From JAATFY01 sp049276515 (GTDB taxonomy: Bacteria; Pseudomonadota; Alphaproteobacteria; UBA9219), in the NCBI GenBank assembly GCA_049276515.1, contig JBASWO010000076.1:1-16229 (forward strand): a stretch of 16,229 nucleotides of DNA, read 5' to 3'. The notes beneath the pieces were generated by a model. The model was not told the DNA's origin and did no database searches. It saw nothing but the letters and a program-made list of their open reading frames with translations. The position numbers and the translations under genes are program-made. Positions 1 through 5,651 of this stretch are shown one piece after another (the stretch's first letter is position 1; each line of letters starts with the position of its first letter).

Positions 1-93
1 CATATACGTGCCTTAAAACAACTGGGTATTACACCTTGGCACCGCAGTGGTTTCGCACCCATTGCCCAGCTTTCTATGGCTTTAGAAGGATAA
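1..93 (+). CDS. 3' end of an unidentified gene (partial)
   Basis: The window opens inside a plus-strand reading frame that runs 30 codons to a TAA at 91-93. The visible C-terminus reads HIRALKQLGITPWHRS and ends in AQLSMALEG. I do not recognise the family from this tail. The composition is protein-like and it is followed by an 81-nt gap and then pheA on the same strand, so it may belong to the same transcription unit. The rest of the gene lies to the left of the window. It could also be a chance open stretch, since only 30 codons are visible. Confidence 0.5.
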   Translation, partial: HIRALKQLGITPWHRSGFAPIAQLSMALEG

Positions 94-120
94 TAATTAT
101 AGAGGGTTGCGAGCCGGGAT

Positions 121-136
121 ATTTTTATCTAAAAAT
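121..136. repeat. AT-rich perfect inverted repeat upstream of pheA
   Basis: ATTTTTA (121-127) and TAAAAAT (130-136) are exact reverse complements separated by two bases. The repeat lies about 40 nt before the pheA start, in the 81-nt gap after the upstream gene. It could be an operator, part of a weak promoter region or simply AT-rich spacer; nothing in the sequence decides this. A weak promoter-like pair (TTGCGA at 107-112, TAAAAA at 130-135, 17-nt spacer) overlaps it. Confidence 0.35.
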
Positions 137-174
137 GCCCCCATATTGATAATAAAGGATTTTAAAGGGGTTAT

Positions 175-1026
175 ATGTCGTCCGATCGCGTTACTATGGG
201 TTATCAAGGCAATCCAGGTTCTTTTTCTCTGCAGGCTCTTGCAGAATTTATGTTGGATAGCAACCCTTATAGGGCTGTGCCCTATCCAACATTTGCAGCC
301 GCTATAGAGGCTTTTGATCGACGCGCTGTCGATGAAGTTTTTTTACCTGTTGAAAACAACAACAGTGGTCGTGTTGATGGCATGCACACCCTACTACCTC
401 ACATTAATGGGTGGATTGCCGGCGAGCATTTTCTTCATGTGCAACAATGCCTTCTTGTTATTCCAGGCGCGACGCTCAGCAGTGTACAAGAAGTATGGAG
501 TCAGAAGCCTGCCATTGATCAATGTATCGGCAATATCAACGCTCATAAATGGCGCGTTACCTTTACCGATGATACAGCCTTAGCTGCCAAAAAGGTTGAA
601 GCCTCTGGACGTTCAGATGTGGCTGCGATTGCATCACCCGTAGCAGGCCAGATTCACGGTCTTATCAATCTTGGCAATTATGCTGATAATCCAGAAAATC
701 ACACACGCTTTGTTCGGATCGTTCATCCCTCGAGGCAGAATGCATTTCTTCCAGATGAAAAAGATGATTGCACAACTATGGTTGTCGTTAGCAGCAGTCT
801 TGCAGATAATCCAGTTTCTCTTTTTGGAGCATTAGCTGAACAACAACTCATGCCAACGCGTATGGAAAGAATGATTGATGGCGCGTTTATGCCAAGAGAA
901 CTCATTATGGATTTGCCTGGGCATCTTAAATCAGTTCCGATCCGCGCTTGCTTACAAAGCTGGAAAAGCAATGGTATTCGGTTTCAAGTTAAAGGTTGTT
1001 TTAAAGCCCAACCTCATCCTGTTTAG
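175..1026 (+). CDS. pheA: Prephenate dehydratase with C-terminal ACT domain
   Basis: Converts prephenate to phenylpyruvate, the dehydration and decarboxylation step of phenylalanine synthesis; cytoplasmic. The 283-residue length fits a stand-alone bacterial prephenate dehydratase. Seen: the N-terminal GYQGNPGSFS (9-18), PVENNNSGRV (58-67, matching the family's P-I/V-E-N-x-x-S/A-G element), DTALAAKK (133-140), and the catalytic-site TRF in NHTRFVRI (175-182). An ACT-like regulatory domain follows from about 200 to 277. In it the GALV element reads GALA (218-221), while the usual ES of the ESRP-type phenylalanine-binding element reads ER (230s, MERM), so feedback control may differ. The ATG at 175 has AAAGGGG (164-170) as ribosome binding site. 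Codons 26-40 also hold a strong stem-loop. The gene lies upstream of ccrM with a 107-nt gap. Confidence 0.93.
   Translation: MSSDRVTMGYQGNPGSFSLQALAEFMLDSNPYRAVPYPTFAAAIEAFDRRAVDEVFLPVENNNSGRVDGMHTLLPHINGWIAGEHFLHVQQCLLVIPGATLSSVQEVWSQKPAIDQCIGNINAHKWRVTFTDDTALAAKKVEASGRSDVAAIASPVAGQIHGLINLGNYADNPENHTRFVRIVHPSRQNAFLPDEKDDCTTMVVVSSSLADNPVSLFGALAEQQLMPTRMERMIDGAFMPRELIMDLPGHLKSVPIRACLQSWKSNGIRFQVKGCFKAQPHPV
250..292 (+). repeat. Strong stem-loop with alternative pairings inside early pheA codons
   Basis: An 11-nt perfect inverted repeat, ATGTTGGATAG (250-260) and CTATCCAACAT (282-292), encloses 21 nt. Inside it ATAGGGC (269-275) pairs perfectly with GCCCTAT (279-285) around a 3-nt loop. The two pairings compete for 282-285, because ATAG occurs at both 257-260 and 269-272. 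A combined fold with a 7-bp outer stem, a 12-nt bulge and a 7-bp inner stem is also possible. The stem lies wholly in the coding sequence. A regulatory role is inference only. Confidence 0.5.
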
Positions 1027-1042
1027 AGCCCTCATTATCCGT

Positions 1043-1047
1043 GACTC
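1043..1047. promoter_or_regulatory. GANTC (CcrM target) site in the ccrM leader
   Basis: GACTC lies in the 107-nt gap between pheA and ccrM, 87 nt before the ccrM start. GANTC is the sequence methylated by CcrM-family enzymes, and in Caulobacter the methylation state of the ccrM promoter region affects its expression; a similar autoregulation here is inference. No clear intrinsic terminator for pheA and no strong sigma-70 promoter is visible in this gap. Confidence 0.5.
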
Positions 1048-1133
1048 TTTTGCACCAGTTTCTGAGCCTAAATAGGTAACAAGCTGATTGAACTGATACT
1101 TCTTTAAAAAATTTACTTGTCATTAAGGCAGGT

Positions 1134-2282
1134 GTGGATAACTGTCGCCCTATGGCCAAAACGACTAAAAAAGCCTCGACGATTACCTTGCCGCTGGACC
1201 GTATTTTGATCGGTGACAGTATCCGCATTTTGTCGGAACTACCCAGCCATTCCGTCGATGCAATCTTTGCTGACCCTCCTTACAATTTGCAGCTTGGCGG
1301 CGATTTGCATCGCCCCGATAATTCTCTTGTCGATGCTGTCGATGATGATTGGGACAAATTTGCTGACTTTGCCACTTACGACAAATTCACATACGACTGG
1401 CTAAAAGAAGCGAAGCGCGTTTTGAAACCTGACGGCTGTCTTTGGGTCATTGGTAGTTATCATAATATTTTCCGCGTCGGGGCCATTCTCCAAAATCTTG
1501 GCTACTGGATCTTGAACGACATTATTTGGTGCAAAACCAACCCGATGCCCAATTTCCGGGGCAAGCGCTTCACTAATGCACATGAGACCATGATCTGGGC
1601 CTCCCCTTCCAAAGAGGCCAAGCCTTGCTTCAATTATGAAGCTATGAAGAATATGAATGATGAAAAGCAGATGCGTAGTGATTGGATCCTACCCATATGT
1701 AGCGGCAAAGAAAGATTGCGTGCAGATGGTGGCGATAAAGTTCATCCCACCCAGAAACCAGAATCTCTACTTTATCGCGTGATCATGTCGTCCACAAAAC
1801 CAGGCGATGTCATCCTCGATCCTTTCTTTGGTTCAGGAACAACAGGTGCTGTGGCAAAGCGCCTTGGACGTCATTTTATCGGTATTGAACGAGATAAAAC
1901 ATATGCAAAACATGCTGAAAAACGCATAGCCGGCATTGACATTGCTCCGCCTTCAGAATTTCTGATTATTCCATCGAAGCGTGAAGAACCACGCATTCCT
2001 TTTGGCATTGTCTTGGAGCGCGGTCTCTTGCGTCCGGGCGATAAATTATTTGATGAGAGAAAGAGACATGTGGCACGCGTTAGAGCTGATGCGACCCTGG
2101 TCGCTTCCATTCGTACAGGCGATGAAGTGAATGGCTCTATTCATAAAGTTGGCGCCTTAGTGCAAGGCTTACCTGCCTGTAATGGCTGGACCTTCTGGTG
2201 CTTTGATGCTGGTGGCAAGATTGAGCCTATTGATCTATTGCGCCAGCGTATTCGTGCCGAAGCCACCAATAGGCAAAACTAA
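1134..2282 (+). CDS. ccrM: CcrM-type adenine-N6 DNA methyltransferase (GANTC)
   Basis: Methylates adenine in GANTC and, in alphaproteobacteria, marks replication progress and tunes cell-cycle transcription. Seen over 382 residues: ADPPYNLQLGGD (46-57) with the catalytic DPPY, WVIGSYHNIFRVG (104-116), NPMPNFRGKRF (136-146), KVHPTQKPE (202-210), and the AdoMet-binding DPFFGSGTTG (229-238). The motif order, catalytic DPPY before FxGxG, is that of beta-class methyltransferases. The C-terminal part from about 289 (PFGIVLERGLL, NGSIHKVGALVQGLPACNGW) is the extra domain typical of CcrM that helps read DNA. The GTG start at 1134 is preferred because AAGGCAGG (1125-1132) precedes it closely; an ATG at 1152 (six codons later) is the alternative but has no evident ribosome binding site. 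The stop overlaps the convergent gene by 4 nt. No restriction partner is nearby, which fits an orphan regulatory methylase. Confidence 0.95.
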   Translation: MDNCRPMAKTTKKASTITLPLDRILIGDSIRILSELPSHSVDAIFADPPYNLQLGGDLHRPDNSLVDAVDDDWDKFADFATYDKFTYDWLKEAKRVLKPDGCLWVIGSYHNIFRVGAILQNLGYWILNDIIWCKTNPMPNFRGKRFTNAHETMIWASPSKEAKPCFNYEAMKNMNDEKQMRSDWILPICSGKERLRADGGDKVHPTQKPESLLYRVIMSSTKPGDVILDPFFGSGTTGAVAKRLGRHFIGIERDKTYAKHAEKRIAGIDIAPPSEFLIIPSKREEPRIPFGIVLERGLLRPGDKLFDERKRHVARVRADATLVASIRTGDEVNGSIHKVGALVQGLPACNGWTFWCFDAGGKIEPIDLLRQRIRAEATNRQN

Positions 2283-3019
2283 GGCTGATACGTATAAATC
2301 AGCTTTGTCATTTCTTTATCCGAGAAGAAATCCATAGAATCAAGATGCACATCTAAACGGATTTGATGACCGTTACGCATTGTACCCTGGACATAGGAAT
2401 CTGCATCTTTTGATTTGAGTGCTTTTGTAAGCGGGTCAATATAAACGATGCGCAGATTAAACCGCGTATACACTATGAGATCAGTGTTTTTGCCTTCGCG
2501 CATCTGCTTGACCATGACTTCAGCATCTTTTTCATTTAAGGGCAGCCCCTCAAAAGTGACAGGCGTATCCAGAATGGCACGGAAATAATCAGGGATGTCC
2601 CTAATATTCGCATCACCACACACGTTGCGGTAAGCTTGGAACAGAAGTAGAGAATTAACATTTCGAACCGTTGTCTTATCTGTCAGACGATACAGTTTTT
2701 CTTTAAAATCATACTTGCCTAATTGCAGCTCGGCTTCGTAGCGATAATTTGTGGGATAGGTAGCTACGTTGGCACGAATTGAATCCCGCATGACCCCACG
2801 CACTTTGTTCCACTGAAAGTCATCTCTATACATTGCCTTATAGAGCGCACATTCCGTAATGATTGCGAACTGATCAAGCAGACGATCATCATTGACATTG
2901 ATGGCACCAAAGCGAATGAGCGTGCGCACAAGATTTGGCCATGTCGGTTCAGCATAATCACTAGCTTGGGCCGGTGATGCTAAAAGCAAGGCTAGAAGTA
3001 AAATGAATACTTTTTTCAT
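2279..3019 (-). CDS. Secreted or periplasmic protein of unknown function
   Basis: A 246-residue protein whose family I cannot name. It begins with a clear signal peptide: MKK, a hydrophobic run to about residue 15 and a likely cleavage site after AQA (17-19). The mature part is soluble, with no further membrane segment. It has only two cysteines, in TECALYK (55-61) and NVCGDAN, which could form a disulfide in the periplasm. The C-terminal third, with NLRIVYIDPLTKALKSKDAD, looks beta-rich. The ATG at 3019 lies 28 nt after the mutY stop on the same strand, so co-transcription with mutY is likely; a GATTC site lies in that gap. The ribosome binding site is weak (GAGTTGG). The stop overlaps ccrM's stop by 4 nt, tail to tail. 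Codon use resembles its neighbours, with no sign of transfer. Confidence 0.8.
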   Translation of the reverse strand: MKKVFILLLALLLASPAQASDYAEPTWPNLVRTLIRFGAINVNDDRLLDQFAIITECALYKAMYRDDFQWNKVRGVMRDSIRANVATYPTNYRYEAELQLGKYDFKEKLYRLTDKTTVRNVNSLLLFQAYRNVCGDANIRDIPDYFRAILDTPVTFEGLPLNEKDAEVMVKQMREGKNTDLIVYTRFNLRIVYIDPLTKALKSKDADSYVQGTMRNGHQIRLDVHLDSMDFFSDKEMTKLIYTYQP

Positions 3020-3030
3020 TGGCCAACTCA

Positions 3031-3035
3031 GAATC
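3031..3035. promoter_or_regulatory. GANTC site just before the secreted-protein gene
   Basis: GAATC on the plus strand (GATTC on the coding strand) lies in the 28-nt gap between mutY and the secreted-protein gene, 12 nt before its ATG. A regulatory role through CcrM methylation is inferred only from its position and from the scarcity of GANTC in the window. Confidence 0.35.
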
Positions 3036-3047
3036 GTTGAAGCAGCA

Positions 3048-4136
3048 TTATATATACGAAAGGGCGTGACGTATAATTTTACGCATTACGCTGGGTAACG
3101 CTTCCTTATCAAGGCGATGGAGTGCGACCCACTTGCCTTTGACAGGCTTTGTAGTGGCTGCGATAGCTACGGAAATATTCAATTCAAAATGTGTAAATAC
3201 ATGTTGCACATGCCCTGGCAAAACTTTCCAGCGCGCTTTTACGGGAGCATCTTTTTGAGTTTTTGCCGATATCAGCTCTTCTCGCCACTCACTACTCGGC
3301 ACTTCCATCATACCGCCCAAGAGTCCAGTCTTAGGCCGCTGACGTAAAAGAATTTCATTTTTTCTATTAACAACAATAAACGCTAAAGTCTGACGAATGG
3401 GTCTCGCCTTTGCTTTTTCACGACGCGGCAGCTTTTCCTGAATGCCTAAAGCCCGTGCCTGACAGGATTTATTCCAAGGGCAAAGATCGCATTTTGGATT
3501 GCGTGGCGTGCAAATCGTGGCACCCAAATCCATTAACGCTTGGGCGTAATCTCCGTAACGCGCTTTTGGTAAAAGACCTGCAGCTAAATCACGTAACTTT
3601 AATTTGGCTTGAGGCAACGGTGTTCGTACGGCAAAGATACGCGCCATGACACGTTCAACATTACCATCAACCACATTTGTACGTTGGTTAAAAGCAATCG
3701 CCCCTACAGCCGCAGCTGTGTAAGGCCCAAACCCTGGTAGTAGCAACAGACTTTCATATGTTTCTGGAAATCTGCCGTTCCAATTGGCACAAATATGTTT
3801 TGCACATTCATGTAAAGAATGAGCACGGCGATAATAACCAAGGCCAGCCCACATTTGCAGAACCTGATTAAGGGGTGCTTTTGCGAGATGGTGTATTGTT
3901 GGCCATCTTTTTAGAAACTTCTGATAATAGGGCCCTACAGCAGCAACAGTTGTTTGTTGCAACATGATTTCAGATAACCAAACAGGGTAAGGATCGGGTA
4001 TAACCCCAGGTAAAGCTCGCCAAGGCAAAATGCGCCGATATTGATCATACCAGCGCAAAAGCATAGCAGCTTGCGGCATATTTAAGGTTTTTACGCCTTT
4101 GACTTTTGATTTTTGCAAGGACACACTTCGTTTCAT
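3048..4136 (-). CDS. mutY: A/G-specific adenine DNA glycosylase
   Basis: Removes adenine mispaired with 8-oxoguanine in base-excision repair. Over 362 residues from the chosen start: the catalytic glutamate in SEIMLQQTTV (E56), the helix-hairpin-helix LLPGFGPYTAAAVG (132-145), the catalytic aspartate in VVDGNVERVMAR (D157), and a 4Fe-4S cluster motif C-x6-C-x2-C-x5-C (C209, C216, C219, C225). The C-terminal domain (about 245-355), which in this family recognises 8-oxoG, carries LAFIVVN, GLLGGMMEVP and the FTHF element (314-317). The frame extends up to 4154, but the ATG at 4136 has GAGG (4147-4144) seven bases upstream, so I prefer it; ATGs at 4142 and 4154 are alternatives. With that start its CAT overlaps the ATG of the divergent dciA gene. 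It probably heads a two-gene unit with the secreted protein. Confidence 0.95.
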   Translation of the reverse strand: MKRSVSLQKSKVKGVKTLNMPQAAMLLRWYDQYRRILPWRALPGVIPDPYPVWLSEIMLQQTTVAAVGPYYQKFLKRWPTIHHLAKAPLNQVLQMWAGLGYYRRAHSLHECAKHICANWNGRFPETYESLLLLPGFGPYTAAAVGAIAFNQRTNVVDGNVERVMARIFAVRTPLPQAKLKLRDLAAGLLPKARYGDYAQALMDLGATICTPRNPKCDLCPWNKSCQARALGIQEKLPRREKAKARPIRQTLAFIVVNRKNEILLRQRPKTGLLGGMMEVPSSEWREELISAKTQKDAPVKARWKVLPGHVQHVFTHFELNISVAIAATTKPVKGKWVALHRLDKEALPSVMRKIIRHALSYI

Positions 4137-4617
4137 GTTCATACCTCGCAGCATATCTTCAGCGATTGAGAAAATCGCACGTCAGACCATTGGCAAAGAC
4201 TGGTCGCTTTATGCCGCCTTGCTTGATCACTGGCAAGAAATTGTCGGCCCCGACTATTCACGCGTGACAACGCCTGTCAAAGTTACCTTCCCGCATCAAC
4301 CCCATGAAGCTCAGCGCAAAAGCGGCACTTTATACATTCGTCTCCCTAAGGGCCTGGCTATGGAATTTACCTTTAAAACAGAACAGATCCGCCAGCGCGT
4401 GAACAGTTATTTTGGTTATGAAGCGATCAGCAAAATTATGCTTGAGGGCATTTATGCCCAACCACCCAAAATGACATCCATTCCAACCCCAAATCCGAAG
4501 GCTTTAGCGGACATCAGCGAAGCCGCAAAAACCATAGAAGATGAAGAGTTACGCCACGCTCTTGAGACTTTTGGTCAAGCCGTTTTACAGCACAGCGAAG
4601 CTAAACAACTTGGCTAA
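4135..4617 (+). CDS. dciA: DUF721 protein, DciA-like replicative helicase loader
   Basis: A 160-residue DUF721 protein. DciA, characterised in other bacteria, binds DnaB and promotes its loading at the origin; assignment to that role here rests on family and synteny. Seen: the N-terminal segment SAIEKIARQTIGKDWSLYAA followed by LDHWQEIVGPDYSRVTTPVKV, which is the W-x-x-I-V-G core of the family, then GTLYIRLPKGLAMEF and the helix-forming IRQRVNSYFGYEAI. The C-terminal third is a likely disordered extension. The ATG at 4135 is preferred because the family core begins soon after it; a TTG at 4099 in the same frame would add 12 unlike residues. There is no good ribosome binding site: AAGGA (4117-4121) is 13 nt away. 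TTGACT at 4099-4104 could give a transcript starting at or near the ATG, that is a leaderless mRNA, which is speculative. Confidence 0.85.
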   Translation: MFIPRSISSAIEKIARQTIGKDWSLYAALLDHWQEIVGPDYSRVTTPVKVTFPHQPHEAQRKSGTLYIRLPKGLAMEFTFKTEQIRQRVNSYFGYEAISKIMLEGIYAQPPKMTSIPTPNPKALADISEAAKTIEDEELRHALETFGQAVLQHSEAKQLG

Positions 4618-4845
4618 GTGATGGATCGAGAAAAGCAGCACAACACCAATTATAAAAATAGCCATTCCGATCTTAAATCCCTCGGCAATACCTGACTTCA
4701 AACCATAAAAAGCAAACAATAAAAGACATAGTGAGATCAGCAAAATGCCCGCAGCCGGGTATTCTGGAAATATGTAATGAAAAGCTTGGGCAACGAAATT
4801 AACGATGCCGATCAGCTCTAACTCTATGAAATCGCCTATACCCAA
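4585..4845 (-). CDS. Candidate small two-helix membrane protein
   Basis: This minus-strand frame occupies most of the 354-nt gap between dciA and dsbA, which otherwise shows only the dsbA promoter. From a TTG at 4845 it would encode 86 residues with two hydrophobic helices, about 31-48 (AAGILLISLCLLLFAFYG) and 58-74 (FKIGMAIFIIGVVLLFS), separated by a short basic/acidic turn, and HHLAKLFSF near the end. GGGGG at 4855-4851 lies 5 nt before the TTG. The frame is open further to a TTG at 4905 (106 residues), but that part is not obviously protein-like. It overlaps the convergent 3' end of dciA by 33 nt. I do not recognise a family. Against it: a non-ATG start, no clear promoter, and AT-rich DNA read this way often looks hydrophobic. 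Confidence 0.4.
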   Translation of the reverse strand: MGIGDFIELELIGIVNFVAQAFHYIFPEYPAAGILLISLCLLLFAFYGLKSGIAEGFKIGMAIFIIGVVLLFSIHHLAKLFSFAVL

Positions 4846-4857
4846 ATTTACCCCCAA

Positions 4858-4862
4858 GAATC
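4858..4862. promoter_or_regulatory. GANTC site in the dciA-dsbA gap
   Basis: GAATC in the intergenic region, about 50 nt upstream of the -35 element of the dsbA promoter and just before the TTG start of the candidate small membrane protein. Methylation by CcrM is expected; a regulatory effect is inference. Confidence 0.35.
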
Positions 4863-4906
4863 TTAACCATACTGATCTTAACAGCCTTAGAGGTAAAGGA
4901 AGCAAC

Positions 4907-4936
4907 TTGAGTTAGACCTGTAAATTCACATATACT
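4907..4936 (+). promoter_or_regulatory. Sigma-70-type promoter of dsbA-smc
   Basis: TTGAGT (4907-4912) and TATACT (4931-4936) are separated by 18 nt and match the housekeeping consensus at 4 of 6 and 5 of 6 positions. Transcription would begin near 4943, leaving a leader of about 29 nt before the dsbA ATG. A GATTC site (4948-4952) lies in that leader. smc follows dsbA after 20 nt and probably shares this promoter. Confidence 0.55.
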
Positions 4937-4947
4937 TCTAACACATT

Positions 4948-4952
4948 GATTC
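4948..4952. promoter_or_regulatory. GANTC site in the dsbA leader
   Basis: GATTC lies about 5-10 nt after the predicted transcription start and 20 nt before the dsbA ATG. Its position next to a good promoter makes it the best candidate in the window for a methylation-sensitive promoter, though this is inferred from position only. Confidence 0.45.
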
Positions 4953-4971
4953 GTGCGAAAAACGGGCACAA

Positions 4972-5631
4972 ATGACACGCTTTTTACTATCATTACTTCT
5001 TGGGGCCATGCTTGTTTTTGGCGCTTACGCTACGCATGCGGCTGTGGTTGGTTTGCCCAATGCTGAAAAAGTAGAAGCGCCGGCCAAGAAGACTGAAGTG
5101 GCAGTTATCCCTGATCGGATCATGGGCAAAGTCGATGCACCTATCACGGTCGAAGAATATGTATCACTCACCTGCAGCCATTGCGCAGATTTCTACAACA
5201 AGGTTCTGCCTGAGCTCGAAAAGAAGTATCTGGAAACCGGAAAGGTTCGTTTCATTTTGCGAGACTATCCCTTGGATGGCGTAGCGCTCAAAGCATCGCA
5301 GCTGGCACGTTGTATGCCGCCTGAACAATTTTATCCTTTCGTAAAGGTGCTCTATAAGAATTTAGAAGGCTGGGCCCTCAGCAAGGAACCTGAGAAAGCT
5401 TTGATGCAATATGCCATGTTGGGTGGATTAAGTTCTGAGAAAGCTACAGCCTGCCTTGAAGATAAGGCTCTGCAAGAAGCTCTTATCAATCAGCGCATGG
5501 CAGCCATGAATAGCCCCGGCATTCAATCAACCCCTACCTTTGTCATTAATGGTAGTGAAATTATCAAAGGTACGCAGCCTGTCGAAACCTATACAAAACT
5601 TTTCGATAAGCTTTTGGCTGAAAAACATTAA
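4972..5631 (+). CDS. DsbA-family periplasmic thiol:disulfide oxidoreductase
   Basis: A thioredoxin-fold protein expected to introduce or handle disulfides in exported proteins. Over 219 residues: a signal peptide (MTRFLLSLLLGAMLVFGAYA, likely cut after THA at 21-23), a charged linker, then the thioredoxin-like start VDAPITVEEYVSLTCSHCADFY with active-site C68-S-H-C71, and the cis-proline loop STPTFVING (186-194, P188). Two more cysteines (C114, C161) sit in the inserted helical region and could form a second structural disulfide, as known in alphaproteobacterial DsbA-like proteins. The exact class (DsbA versus another thioredoxin-fold oxidoreductase) cannot be fixed by eye, so no symbol is given. 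The ATG at 4972 has a weak ACGGG ribosome binding site. smc begins 20 nt downstream; this adjacency is common in alphaproteobacteria and seems a matter of conserved order rather than shared function. Confidence 0.9.
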   Translation: MTRFLLSLLLGAMLVFGAYATHAAVVGLPNAEKVEAPAKKTEVAVIPDRIMGKVDAPITVEEYVSLTCSHCADFYNKVLPELEKKYLETGKVRFILRDYPLDGVALKASQLARCMPPEQFYPFVKVLYKNLEGWALSKEPEKALMQYAMLGGLSSEKATACLEDKALQEALINQRMAAMNSPGIQSTPTFVINGSEIIKGTQPVETYTKLFDKLLAEKH

Positions 5632-5651
5632 TTAAACCAATAGAGGTACAC

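Noticed and set aside
107..307. 66-codon plus-strand frame overlapping the start of pheA
   Set aside because: It overlaps pheA in another frame, has no ribosome binding site or family features, and is explained by the pheA coding sequence.
1101..1130. Possible CtrA box (TTAA-N7-TTAA) before ccrM
   Set aside because: TTAA occurs at 1104 and 1123, but the spacing is 15 nt, not 7, and no other pair in the gap fits.
4799..4993. 64-codon minus-strand frame overlapping the dsbA promoter and start
   Set aside because: It covers the promoter and the dsbA start in antisense, has no domain, and competes with the more plausible two-helix membrane frame.
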